NCBI RefSeq assembly: GCF_028858725.1
Contig: NC_084774.1
Location: 8,158,001-8,222,000 of the forward strand
Source of the DNA: Colius striatus
Taxonomy: Eukaryota; Chordata; Aves; Coliiformes; Coliidae
Length of the DNA stretch: 64,000 nucleotides
Direction: 5' to 3'
Shown: positions 44,373 to 56,400 of the stretch, piece by piece
Layout of the letters: the number at the start of each line of letters is the position of its first letter
Position numbering within the stretch: position 1 is the first letter of the stretch
Translations under genes and position numbers: made by a program
The notes under the pieces: generated by a model
Database searches by the model: none
What the model was told of the DNA's origin: nothing
The model's input: the letters and a program-made list of their open reading frames with translations, nothing else

Positions 44373-47300
44373 ATGGTGAAGCTCAGCACCCTGAGCATCC
44401 TCCTGAGCCTCCTGGGCTGTGCCCACGGCAGCAGGTCGCCCGACTGCGGGGGCATCCTCACCCCAGCAGGGCTGAGCTACCGTAAGTCCAGCCTGTTACC
44501 GCTGGTTACAGTGGGCTGCAGGTGGAAGTGGCGCCTGGACAGAGGTCTCAGACTATCTGCCCTGCTTCACAGTGGCTGAAGTTTCAAAGCCCCATGCAGA
44601 GGCAGTCCTCAGGCAGGACCTGATGGGCCTGGCTGTGCTGGAGCAGCTGCAGCCCCTCAGGTGAGTCGGGGGCTCTGCCCAGCGCAGCCTTGGCCCAGGG
44701 GTCACGCTGCTGGTTAGGGGCAGAGCTCAGGCATTGTCACAAAAGGTCATTGTCATCAGCAAAGTCAAGGCTTCCTGAAGATCAGCACGACCTGATCAGT
44801 TTAGAAATGAGCTCCTGGCTCTGTGCAGGTCCCTCAGAGCTCGGGGTGGGGGGTTGGCAGCTGGGGGTGGGGTGGGGGCTGTGCCGTCTCCTCACGGCTC
44901 ATTTCTCCTCCAGCAGCAACCAAATTACCTCTGTGGAAGTGGCTGAGCTGTCCCTGCAGCTCGTCCCCCACGCCGGGCTGCGGCTGAGCATCGTCGTGGA
45001 CCTCAGCATCACATCTGCCCCGTGAGTGCAGGGGCTGGGGGTGTGCAGCAGCCCATGGGACCACATCCAGCGCTGCCTGTGGGGTCAGGGATGGGGAGCA
45101 GCCCCCAAGCTGCAGCATCTGCCTCTCCACTGGCACAGCTCCAGCACCAAGGCAGTGAGACTGTCCATCTGGGCAGAGCTCCGTGTGGACATGAGCCCCG
45201 AGGGGAACCTGGAGCTGGTGGCCTCTGACTGTGACACCAGCGTGGAGGAGGTGCAGAGCACCCAGGAGAAGGAAAGGTCAGCCCCACTGTTCTCCTTCCT
45301 ATGGGATGTGGGTGATGGGGGAAAAAAGAGGAAACGGAGGCAGGAGCATTTCCAGGCAGGATGGTGATGACAGATCTGCTCAGTGCCCCAAGAGCTGACA
45401 CAGGTTAACACAAAAACTTCACCTTCACCGCTGGAACTTTGCTGTGCCTGCAGGCGTACCAGAGAACAGGCAGTAAAGGCACTGCTGCCTCTGGACGCCT
45501 TTGGGGTCAGACAAAAGGTGCTCACCTGCTTCTCTCCTGACTTCTTCTGTTCTGTTTCCATCCAGTAAGTCCTCTAGTTCAGAGGTGGACAAGGAGATTT
45601 ATGATTATAAGGTAAGAGAAAGTTTGTAAAGGTGTGAGACAGGAGAAGCTGAAGTTGTACAGTCCTGTAGCAATTCGAGCACTTGGAGCCAGCCTGGTGC
45701 TCTGCCAGACCCCCCCAGCCCCTGGGGCACGGGATGCTGCAATGCCCCTGTGTCTGTGGGCACACCTGGGGCTGGCACAACCCCCCTCACCCAACACCTC
45801 TCCTTTTGCTCTTTGTCCCACAGATTTGCCTGGAAGTCTCCAAGTTGCTGCTTTTGCCAAAGGAACAGCTGGTATCTCTGACAGGTGAGCATTTGGCGAT
45901 GGACCGAGGGCTCCAGAGCAGGTCAGGAGATGGGACGGGCTCCCATCTGCAGCAGGAACCTGGCAGCAGCAGCTCCATCACCATCAGCTCCCTGGGACCT
46001 GCTCCCTCTGCTCAGCTCTTTCCCTGGCTGGGAACCTCAGACACTTCCCAGCCCTGACCTGCTGTCACCGCTCCCCTCCTCTTCCTGAGCGTCCTCTGCT
46101 CGGTTTGCAGCCCCATTCCCCATCGCTCCCAGCTGCCAGCTCCAGTACCTGCCCCTGGCTGCACCCATGTTCTCTGAGCAGGGAATCATCCTATCCTTGA
46201 AAGTAAGTCCTTACCTCCCAGCCCAGCTCCAGGCTTTGGGAGAGCTGCTTCTTCCCAGTGCAACGTGCTCCAACACACCTCAAGCTCCTTTTCTCCAGGC
46301 CCACATCCCTGCAGACAAGTTTCAAGGCGGTGGGGAAGGCAATCCGCCTGCCCACCAGCCCCACACCCTTCAGTGTGCCCGAGACAGCGAGCTCCCACCC
46401 TTCCCACCTCACCCTGGCTTTCTCTGAGCACTTCTACACCAGCCTCTTCTACGCCCTGGAAATGTCTGGAGCCCTCAACATGACCATCCCGGTGAGTAGA
46501 GCCAGCAAGGAGCAGAACACACGCATTTGGAGGGCCAGCCCTGCCCCATGGGTGGCATGGAGAGCCATGCAGCTGCAAAGGAAGGAGAGTGTGTCCCAGT
46601 GGCTGTGAGAGCCACAGCCCCTCACCCTCAGGCTCCCCAAAAACGCTGTTGCTCCAATGACACACAAGAGTTTGCCATGACGAGTAACCAGACGCTGCTC
46701 TGGCACGTGTTGGGGTGCAGGGAGCCTCAGCACTCACCCCAGGGGCTGCACAGGACACGGTCCCCACGGCAGCAGCCCCAGGCAGCTGCATCACAAGCTG
46801 CATTTTGTCCTTCAGAGCCCGCTGACCACCGCCACCGTGGCACAGAAGATCACTCAGGTTCGTTGCTGTTGCCCCAGGAGACACAGCCCCAGCTTGGGCT
46901 GCTGCCCCCCCACCCTGGGGGCACAGGGGATGGCTGCAGGGCCCAGAAAGAACCTCCCTCCCTCAGCGGACGAGCTCCCACTTCCCAGAGGACCTACCGG
47001 TGGTGCTGGGAGTCGCCTCCAGGAGGTCACCCCGGGTGGTGCTGGAGGAAGGCAAAGCAGCCCTGAAGCTCTTCCTCACCGTCCACGCTGGGGCAGGATC
47101 ACCAGCTCTGCAGAGCTTCCTGAGCCTCAGCGTGGTGAGTGTGCCCTGGGAGCATGGGCACCGTGCAGTGTGTGTGCCCCAGCTGCTCATGGGCACTGCC
47201 TGGAGTCCTGCCCACTGCCAGGGGCTGATTCAGCCTTGCCCCGTGGTCCCCAGCAGCGTCTGTCAGTCAGTCCCACGGGCAGCTCAGGGAGGCTCAGCTC

Positions 47301-49200
47301 ACCCCGCAGCTGGGGCTGGACCCTTGCTCACTCTGATCCCTCTTCTCCCCTTGCAGGACATGTCTGCAGGACTCCTCCTCAGCCTGGCTGACACAAGGAT
47401 GAGGATTTCTGCAGCAGTGATAGAGTAACGAGCCTGGCTGTGCTCTGAGCCTGGGAGGGGACATGTCTGCTCACAGCAGGGAAAGGAGAGGCAAAGGGGT
47501 CTGGGGAATTCTTTGGCTTTTATGGTTTGGGCATTGCAGAGGTAGCTCTGTCCCAAGAGGAACAGTGAGACTGCAGTAATGTGGTCAGAGAAAAGCAGAT
47601 ACTGCACCCAGCCAGCCCCTGCAGCTCCTCACTGCTGAGCCTGGGGCAAGGTCAAGCTCCAGGCGCCTGCTCAGAGGTGCCCAGGCACCACCTTCACCTC
47701 TGGCTTGGCCCTGCCCTCAGCCCCCTGGCTGGGGGAGCGTGAGAGCCTCTGCCTGTGACAGCTCAGTGCTCACAGCTCCTGTGCCAATCTCTTTTGCAGG
47801 GATGTTGAGCTCAGCCTGGCTGCCTCCAGCGTGGGTCCCATGCCAGTAGGTGCCCCCAGCCACGTCCCCTCCTGGCATGTGCTGAATGCTGGTCCCTCTC
47901 AGCTGCACTGGCCCTAAGCCCTCCTGGGCAGCCCCTCTCAGCGGGGAAATCCTTACCCTGGGTGCTCATTGCACCCTGCAAAGGGAGAGGCAGGTCCATG
48001 GTGGTCCCTGCCCCTCTCCTGCTGCTTTGGAGTCAGGCTGTGAGCGAGCTGACTGGGTTTCCCCTTGGCAGGCTGCCTTGCTGAAGGAGTTATTCCTGCC
48101 CACAGTCTGTGAGAGGGTGCCAGCCCAGGTGAATGGTGAGGAGTTGGGGCTCTGCAGCTGGTGGTGAGGCCAGAGGCAGCACCAGATGGAAACCTCCCCT
48201 TTTCTGTTGTTCCTAGCGGTGCTGAGTGAAGGTGTGTTCCTGCCCCACCTCTCCAGCTTCACCTACACCAACAGCAGTGTCATCATCCACAAGGTAAGAA
48301 ATGAGTCACTTGAGCTGCTCCTGCTCTCTTTGACTCAAAGGGGACCTGGGAGCAGCACTTACCCCCTGGATCCTGCTCCAGCCTGCTCCTGCAGCCCTGC
48401 TCACCCACACAGCCAAAGGGCATTGCTTCCAGCCTGCTCCTGCAGCCCTGCTCACCCACACAGCCCAAGGGCATTGCCCCAGCCTGCTCCTGCAGCCCTG
48501 CTCACCCACACAGCCAAAGGGCATTGCCCCATCCTGCTCCTGCAGCCCTGCTCACCCACACAGCCAAAGGGCATTGCTTCCAGCCTGCTCCTGCAGCCCT
48601 GCTCACCCACACAGCCAAAGGGCATTGCCCCATCCTGCTCCTGCAGCCCTGCTCACCCACACAGCCAAAGGGCATTGCCCCAGCCTGCTCCTGCAGCCCT
48701 GCTCACCCACACAGCCAAAGGGCATTGCCCCAGCCTGCTCCTGCAGCCCTGCTCACCCACACAGCCAAAGGGCATTGCCCCATCCTGCTCCTGCAGCCCT
48801 GCTCACCCACACAAAGGGCATTGCCCCATCCTGCTCCTGCAGCCCTGCTCACCCACACAGCCAAAGGGCATTGCCCCAGCCTGCTCCTGCAGCCCTGCTC
48901 ACCCACACAGCCAAAGGGCATTGCCCCAGCCTGCTCCTGCAGCCCTGCTCACCCACACAGCCAAAGGGCATTGCCCCAGCCTGCTCCTGCAGCCCTGCTC
49001 ACCCACACAGCCCAAGGGCATTGCTTCCAGCAGGCACAGCTCACCCCCAGCCCTGAGGCCACGGGCAGCAGTGCAGAGGGGCCACTGACCCACAGGCCCC
49101 TTGCTCAGCCCTCGCTCCTCCCCTTCCTTAGAACCACGTCCTGGTCCCCTGTGACCTGGAGCTGCGGCCGCAGCCTGCAGAGCAGAGCACCGTGGGCTGA
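44373..49200 (+). CDS. TENP: TENP (ovoglobulin G2-like), BPI-fold egg protein
   Basis: Bird BPI-fold protein found in egg white and first described from neural precursors. Exons: 44373-44481, 44573-44660, 44914-45021, 45139-45276, 45566-45611, 45824-45884, 46111-46202, 46315-46491, 46816-46857, 46967-47134, 47357-47424, 47800-47845, 48072-48135, 48217-48293, 49132-49200; 1353 nt, 450 aa, all phases agree. A signal peptide is followed by PDCGGILTPAGLSYLAEVSK, nearly the chicken TENP/ovoglobulin G2 N-terminus as I remember it. Other shared stretches are SEHFYTSLFYALE, VVLEEGKAALKLFLTV, RISAAVIEDVELSLAAS and HVLVPCDLELR. It lacks the Leu-Gly repeat exon. Exon 8 has two possible acceptors; only the one at 46314 keeps the frame. 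It is intact, and the only BPIF gene here on the plus strand. Confidence 0.93.
48378..49030. repeat. 50-bp minisatellite in last TENP intron
   Basis: About 13 tandem copies of a 50-bp unit (core CCTGCTCCTGCAGCCCTGCT) fill most of the intron between exons 48217-48293 and 49132-49200. Copies differ by a few substitutions (CAGCC or CATCC; CCAAAG or CCCAAG) and one 5-bp deletion near 48812. The unit is not a multiple of three, yet 160- to 300-codon frames stay open; these are artefacts. Confidence 0.93.
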
Positions 49201-49427
49201 GGGCCAGAGCACGGACTGAAGCTGGGGCAAAGCTCTTCTGTTGGCTCTGAGATCCTGCTTCATCTTTTGTCATCTCCTGAAAGGCTGAGCATCTTCCTTG
49301 CCTCACTGAAACGCTCCCTCAGGCTCAGGATAGCAGCAGCATTGCACCAGCAGCTTTCTCCTCCAGCCCTGCCCTTGGTGTTTGTGTTGCACAAAGAGGA
49401 TGGGTTGTCACAACACTCCACATGTCA

Positions 49428-49433
49428 ATTAAA
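49428..49433 (+). terminator. Poly(A) signal ATTAAA of TENP
   Basis: ATTAAA, the commonest variant hexamer, 228 bp after the TENP stop. No AATAAA is seen between. The TENP transcript and the minus-strand gene D transcript (signal at 50164) thus converge tail to tail about 700 bp apart. Confidence 0.65.
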
Positions 49434-50158
49434 CATTTCTCTCTCATGATGCATTCTCTGCAGTGGCTACTGACTTTCCCCCCCCCCAACAATCTTTACC
49501 TAAAGCCACATGAATATTGTCCTGCTAAGCACTGGTGCCAGTGCAGATGTCCAGCCCTTACATTTAATTAAGGGAGCAGGGAAATTCCACTGATTTCCCC
49601 TAATTTCTGAGGATGCAGAGTAGCCTCGAGCCCTTCAGCCACAGGGCCTCTACCAGAGAGATCCTTCATCTGCTTCTCCTCCATTTCTGGTGTTACTATG
49701 GGAACATTGCAGCTGGTGGCTCTCCCTGGGTCAGAAAGAAGGGGAGGAATAAAAACCCCAACCAAAACAGCCTGCACAATGGTTTCTAATTTTAGACCTG
49801 AAGGCAGTTGCATGTTCAAAACAACACCTCTGACAAGGCTCCAAAGGTGAGTGCACACACAGAGCTGGTGCCAGCAGCCCCTGACCAAACACACCTCTGA
49901 GCCTGAAGGGTTGGGTCAGGAAACTAAAGGGGGCAGGAAAAAGCCCACCCCAGACTTGTGTGTTGGAAAGGAAAGGGGGGGCTCCTGCTCCATGGAACAC
50001 CCCAGCCCTGAAATCACATCCATTACTTAGACATCTGCTTTCACTTGCAGCAGCCATACACATCGTTTCTAGCCTCTGGGGCTGCTGAAAAGCACTTCAA
50101 AACCTCATCTATTTCAGGATCTCAGAAACAGAAAAGCAAACAAAACAAGTCAAGTTGA
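49434..50158. other. Tail-to-tail spacer between TENP and gene D
   Basis: No coding sequence recognised. It contains a C10 homopolymer at about 49479-49488. Sequence is unique and moderately AT-rich toward the right. Confidence 0.5.
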
Positions 50159-50164
50159 TTTATT
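50159..50164 (-). terminator. Poly(A) signal of gene D
   Basis: AATAAA on the minus strand, about 260 bp beyond the proposed stop codon of gene D at 50424. Confidence 0.7.
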
Positions 50165-50423
50165 ATAAGGAGTAAAAAACCCTGAAGGTTTCTATGCCCA
50201 GCTTGGGGACCTGACTAATGATTTTAATGCCCAAAGTTGGCAATAGCAGGAACTGCTCCTCATAAAAGTTTCCTGGTAGAGCTGCAACCATTATTCTTCA
50301 ACTAATGTGTCTTAAACCATGTTCCCAAAAGGAATGAGCTACAGCAGTGAAAACATGCATTTGTTTGCCAGAGGATGCTCTGGCCTTTGTGCATGGCTCT
50401 GCATCTCCAGGGCAGGGCTGGGG

Positions 50424-53400
50424 TCACAGGAGCTGCAACTGCTGTAACTGAGACCCCAAGCTCACGCTGATGCCTCTGAATAAAGCTTTGCACATGGAGC
50501 TGCCCGTTGGGGTTGGGGTTGTGCAGGTTCCTTCCTGCTCCCACCAGCCAATTCACCTCCACGTGTCGTTACCAAGCTTCGAATCAAGGTTAGAAAAGCA
50601 AAGCAGAGAATGCTGGTGCCAGTGCTCCTTCCTTGCTGGCCTCCTCCTCCTCCTCTGCCCAGAAAGGCCTCTCCATGCCTCGTCCTGCCCAGCTCACAAC
50701 AGAATCACCACCAGTCCCTGAGGAAGCACATGGAGCGACACATCCACGTTACTGCCTGCCTTGGAGGAGATGCTGGCTCACACCAGCACACCAGCAACAC
50801 ACAGGGAACAGAAAAGCCTCTGGCAAAACCCCCCCACATCATGTTTGTAACCACCACCCAGCTGCCCTGGGGCTCTCCAGAGGGATGGGGCTGGAGTTCC
50901 GTGCAATCCAGGACACTTTGAATGGTGCCACTGCAAAGGGTTGCCCAGACCCCTGGGCCCACTGCAGAGCTGCTCCCACAGAGCTCTCCAGAAGGGACAC
51001 ATAGCCTGGACAGGGGACCCAGGACCCACCCCAGAGGGGTTGAGCATTGCTCAGCTCATACCTGGATCCATGACACTCCTGGGCACCAAGCACTGGGGCA
51101 GCATTGCCTGACCTAACACAGCTCAGACAGACCAACCCCTTCTGGCATTTCAAGGCTCACAATCCCTGGCTCTTGCACACTGAGCAGGGGCTGGCAGGGT
51201 CCTGCTGCAGGATCCAGCCTCAGTGAGCCACAGCGGTGCCTTGCAGGAGGAAAAGGCCCTTCCCAACACTCACCACCAACACCTGCACGTCAGCCCCGAG
51301 CAGGGAGAGCCCCAGCACATTTGGCAGCGGGATCCCAATGCCCACAGCATCTGCAGGGACAGACAGGTCAGGTCCTGCACCCCACCAGAGGGGCAACACA
51401 GTTCCCACCCCGGGACAAAGCTGCTCCTGGGGGGTGAAGGGCACAGAGGCTGCTGCAGAGGCACAGGCTGAGCACCACCACACACAGCAGCTCTCCTCAC
51501 AGCACAGGCTGAGCACCACCACACACAGCAGCTCTCCTCACAGCACAGGCTGAGCACCACCACACACAGCAGCTCTCCTCACAGCACAGGCTGAGCACCA
51601 CCACACACAGCAGCTCCCCTCACAGCACAGGCTGAGCACCACCACACACAGCAGCTCCCCTCACAGCACCGGCTGAGCACCACCACACACAGCAGCTCCC
51701 CTCACAGCACAGGCTGAGCACCACCACACACAGAAGCTCCCCTCACATTCCCTGCCTCTGCCTGTTGCCAGTTCCCTTGGGACTGAAGCAGTGTGACAGT
51801 AAGTTTGGGACTTTTAACTACAGCCTCCCAACAGGGACTGCAGACCCTCAGTCACTCCAGCTCTCTTGATGCAGCTCTCAGTCATGCACACACATCCCCC
51901 TCCCCTCCTCAGCCAGAGCCCTGCCGAGCCCCTGCCGATGCCCTCACCATTGACAAGAGGCAGCAGCACTTCCACCAGCATATCCCTGCAGTGAGGCTTC
52001 AGGAGTGAGATCTGCACCAGGGAAGGAAGGGGTGTGTGAGCACACAGCAGCAGGGAGCACAGCACAGCCCCTGGGACAGGGAGCTGCTTCCCACCCACAC
52101 CACACAGAACAACCAGTCTCTCTCTCTGTTCTTTAGAGCAAATCTGCTTTTCTTCCTCGATTTGTGTTTGGTGCTTCCTTTGGGAAACTTTCTACCAGGT
52201 ATATCTCCTGCTGGAACTCCCTGGAAGCTTTGCCCAAGCAGGAATGGATAAACAACCAGACTTCAGGCTTTATATTAGCATTATTAGGAAAGGCAGAAGG
52301 GGGGGGGGAACAAAAGGCAGGAAAAGAAGAATTACTATGACCTATAAAGCAGAGCAGCTAACAACTCAGAGCATCAGGAGATGCAATCCATCACAGCCAG
52401 GACAGGTCCCAGCATCACACAGTGTGCCTCCCTCCTCCCCCAAAGCCACTCTGCCCACCCAGCAAAGCCTGGATGGGTACGAGACACTTACATCACTGAT
52501 ACCAACAGCAGATGACTCCAAGGAGAGGGAAATGCTGCAGGGAAGGAGAGCAAACAGCACGTCAGGGCCTGAGGCACCAGCCAGAGCTCACACAGCCCTA
52601 CACTGAGACTGCCCTGGACAGCATTCCCGAGCCCAAGGGCAAGAGATCCCCTGCAAGGAGCATCCAGCCTGGATCTAAAGGTCATGAGCTCTGGAGAATT
52701 TGCTACAGCTCCTAATCCATCACTGCAATCACACAACTACCTCCAGAGCTAACACCTATGCTTTATTTCCACTTTGAATTTCTCCTTCCTGCATCCTGTT
52801 ACACTTCTGTCCATTGGATCCAAAGCCCTTTGATGCATTTCTGTTCTCTGTTGCTGCCTACAAGTTATGCCAATGCTGCTTCTAAATCCAGCTCTTGACA
52901 GGCTAAATGGCTTGAAATCCTTGAACCTCACGCTATGAGGAACGCTGTCCACCCTTTAATCATACCTTGACTGGCACTAATGACAGCACTTTACTCCTTT
53001 ATCACTCGTGTCCAACGTCAGACATTTCAAACCAGTGCCCAGGATCAAAGCCAAGCTGACAGTCTTGCAATTATTCAGGCTGCCTCATTTCTCCTCGTTA
53101 TAAAACTGACACAGACTTTTCTTCCAGTCTCCTACAACTTTCCCACTGCTGCCACGTTTCCTGCAAGTCAGCAATACCTGTGCACCTCCAGCCAGCAGCC
53201 AGGGAGGAAGCACTCAGGAAACCAAGTGTCTGTTTTACAGACACTATTTGGAGTGGGAGGCCCCAGAGCTGGCAGTGCCCTGCAGAGAAGGGCAGCAGCC
53301 TGTCAGAGGGCAGCACTGCCCAGTGCTGGCACAGGGCTTGCAGCATCCCTCATGAGCTGCAGCATCCACAGTCACAGCCGTGGGGGCTGGAAGGGCCCTG

Positions 53401-56400
53401 CAGAGCTGCTCCAGCCCCAGCCCTGCTCCAGCAGGTTCCCCTGGCTCAGGGGGCACAGGAACGTGTCCAGGTGGGGTTGGGAACCTCCTGAGCAGCCTCC
53501 ACATGCTCCCTGGGCACAGCCTGTTTCATTTGCTGTCAACCAGAACTTCCAAGTCCCCTTCCACAGAGCTGCTCTCCAGCAGGTCACCCTCAGCCTGTAC
53601 TAGGCTGTCCTGCAGGGTTCCTGCTGTCCTGCTTTCCTCACCCACTGTTGCCAGGAAAGCCAGCCTGTACCCTGAGCCACGGGACAGACGGGGTGTCCCA
53701 GCAGAGCTGAGCAGGACTGACAGCTCACCTGCCCAGGGACAGCCCCAGCATCAGTCTGCTCCCAGCAATCCACAAGTGGGCACCGAGCCCGAGGTCCTGC
53801 AAGCAGACAGGGAGAGAGAATCAGCCCCTGCAGACTTCCCCATCCCAGCTGCAGGCACTCAGCTGGCTGCACACTTCACTGCTTTGAGGTCTTGCCAACC
53901 ACACTTACGGCCCTCAGCAGCAGGATGTTGAGGATGGATCCATCCGAACGCCTGACAAACACCTGAACCATGACTGACAGCTCCACTGTGGCACTGTTCT
54001 CTTCCAAGAGGATGAGTGGGTTCCCAAACAACGTCAGCTTAATGCTCAGAGGGCTGGTGCCATGGCAGGATAAGCACTGTGGGGATGGGGGACATGTGGA
54101 GGGGGCTCCTCACGCCCCACACGCTGGCCGGGGACCAGCAGTGCTTGGGTGGACTCTCACAGCCCTGTAAGTCTGCAGGGCCCCCCTCAAGGTCACACAG
54201 ACCTTGGACAAGCCAGATTTACAGAGCAAAGGGGTCCATCAGCACAGGTGGTCAGTCCTGGCTGCAGGCAGGAAGGGGCTGAGGAAGCAGAGGCGGCTGC
54301 AGCTCGGCCGTGGTACACGCCGGGCACAGCCAAGACGGGAGCAGACGACCAGAGGCCTTTGGCAGCAGCTCACAGCACAGCCAGCTGCATCCCTTGCACA
54401 GAGCCTCAGGCCTGGGGAGCTTTACACTAACCTCAGCAGGAGGTTTACTCACCCCAGCAGGAGCCAGGCCTGCGATGGCTTCTTGCAGGTGGCTGGCACC
54501 GGAGAACTGTGGGAACAGAAGCACAAGCAGCCCCCATGGGCATCCCAGCCAACTCCAGCACTGCCTGTCCTGCCAGGGCCACCTCTCTCCCACTTGTGCC
54601 CCTGTTCCCAGCCAGCTTGTTGGCACTGCTGGGGCCAGGCCCGAGCCCCCATCACTCAGTGTCCCCACTGAAGCCAGGGGCAGCCTCATGCTCAGGGCAG
54701 CCCCCTGAGCCCTGCCTTCACACTGCTCCCCAGGCCATTCCCTGTCAGTCCTTAAGGTGAGAGCAACCAGCAGTGGGAGCAGACGCAGCCCAGAAGCTTT
54801 CCACAACTGCCAGTGTGTAGAGTCCTAATGCTTCCCACTGGAAGTACAGGTTGGAGGCACAGAAGATGCACACCCCTGGAGAACTGCCCTGCAGGTACCA
54901 AGCTGCTTTTGTCAGTGACATTTTGCAGCCTCCCCGATGTGTGTCTCAGATCCCCACGGCGTGACCCACACTCAGCTGGCTTCAACGGGTATCCCTGGGG
55001 GTGCTCATGCAGAAACGAGAACGGCTGATGGCTGCAGGTGTCGTTGCAGCTCTCCACCAAGAGCAGCCAGGAGGCAGCCTGGGGTCTGAGCATCTGCAGG
55101 TGCCACAGGCAGCCTGCTCCCCCTGCCCAGCCCAGGCTGACACCGGGCCCTGGGCACGAGACCCGGCGGCTGCCACACTCACGGCTTCTGGCGTGCAGGT
55201 GAAGGTCTGTGATGGTATCTGGAGCAGGAGGCACATGGCTGAACTCAGAAAGCTCTGGCGCAGTCCCATGACCATCGTTTTGTCCAACAGTGGGGGCAAA
55301 GCAGAGGGGGACGAGTCATGGGGGATGATGCTGCCTCCCACCTGCTTCACCGCTCCCTGCAAAGAGGTGACACGGGCCTTAGGGTCTCCTTCAGAGCCAG
55401 GAGGCATGGCCAGAGCCTCGAGACACACAGCACAGGGGCTGTGCCAGCCCAAACAGCCCTTCTGTCACCTGCAGCTCTGGGAAAGCGTCAGACTCAGAGC
55501 AGCTCCCTCTGCATTTAGCAGAGGAAAGGAGCTGGCAAAGGCCAGTGAGCAACCGAGGCTTCCTTAGCCAACAGCACCCTTTGCCCAAATCACAGCCCAC
55601 TGCTTCTGCTCCTCCTTGAGGTGTCACTGATATCTGCTTGCCAAGGAGACCATCTCCCACCATCTCAGGTGGTTGGGGACAAGACAAACCCCGACAAAGC
55701 ACCTGCCCTGCAGCACAGGTCCTGCAGGACACACTGTCTGCCCTCAGCCCTCTTTATTCTTTATTAGCTATGTCCCATTTGCTTCCCACCAGCCACTTCC
55801 TTTGATTTAACCTCTTCTGGTTGAAGGTACTGTTTGGCTTTTGCTGTTTGTTGAGGTTTTCCCCTCCCACAGTGAGACAGGAGTGAAAAACAGCTCCATT
55901 AGCTTGGTTTTGCAGCCACCCACCACAGAGACTGAATGACAAAGGCAGAAACCAGCAACACACAGTCTGCAGCAAGACGAGGAGGGGATGGAAACTACTT
56001 GTCCCAGCAGCCACCGAGAGCAGACACACAGCCTCAGGATATGGTCACACACAGAGCAAGAGAGGGCTCGAGGTGCACACAGTGGGGATTTGGATGAGGA
56101 TCTGGGCATTCAGCTGCCATCTCCAGAATGAGCCATCAGCCAGCTCCCTGGGAGGAGTGGGGTGGTCTCAGAGGCACCAGCCCACCATCACACAGCCAGG
56201 GCCAACTTACATCCAAATCCAAGCCCAGGAACAAGCCTGAGGTGAAGGGGAGGCTGGCCAGCTGGTAGTGAATGGTCCCTGCAGTACCCACCGGCACCAC
56301 CGCTGCAGGGGAAGGATCAGAACACATCAGGAAACCAGCAGCACAAACTCCCCCTGAGCCCACAGGCCCCCAGACAGACCCCACACCCTCAGACAGGCCC

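Noticed and set aside
48186-49088. 300-codon plus-strand frame
   Set aside because: Begins over TENP exon 14 in another frame and runs through the 50-bp minisatellite; the TENP exon model explains the true coding part.
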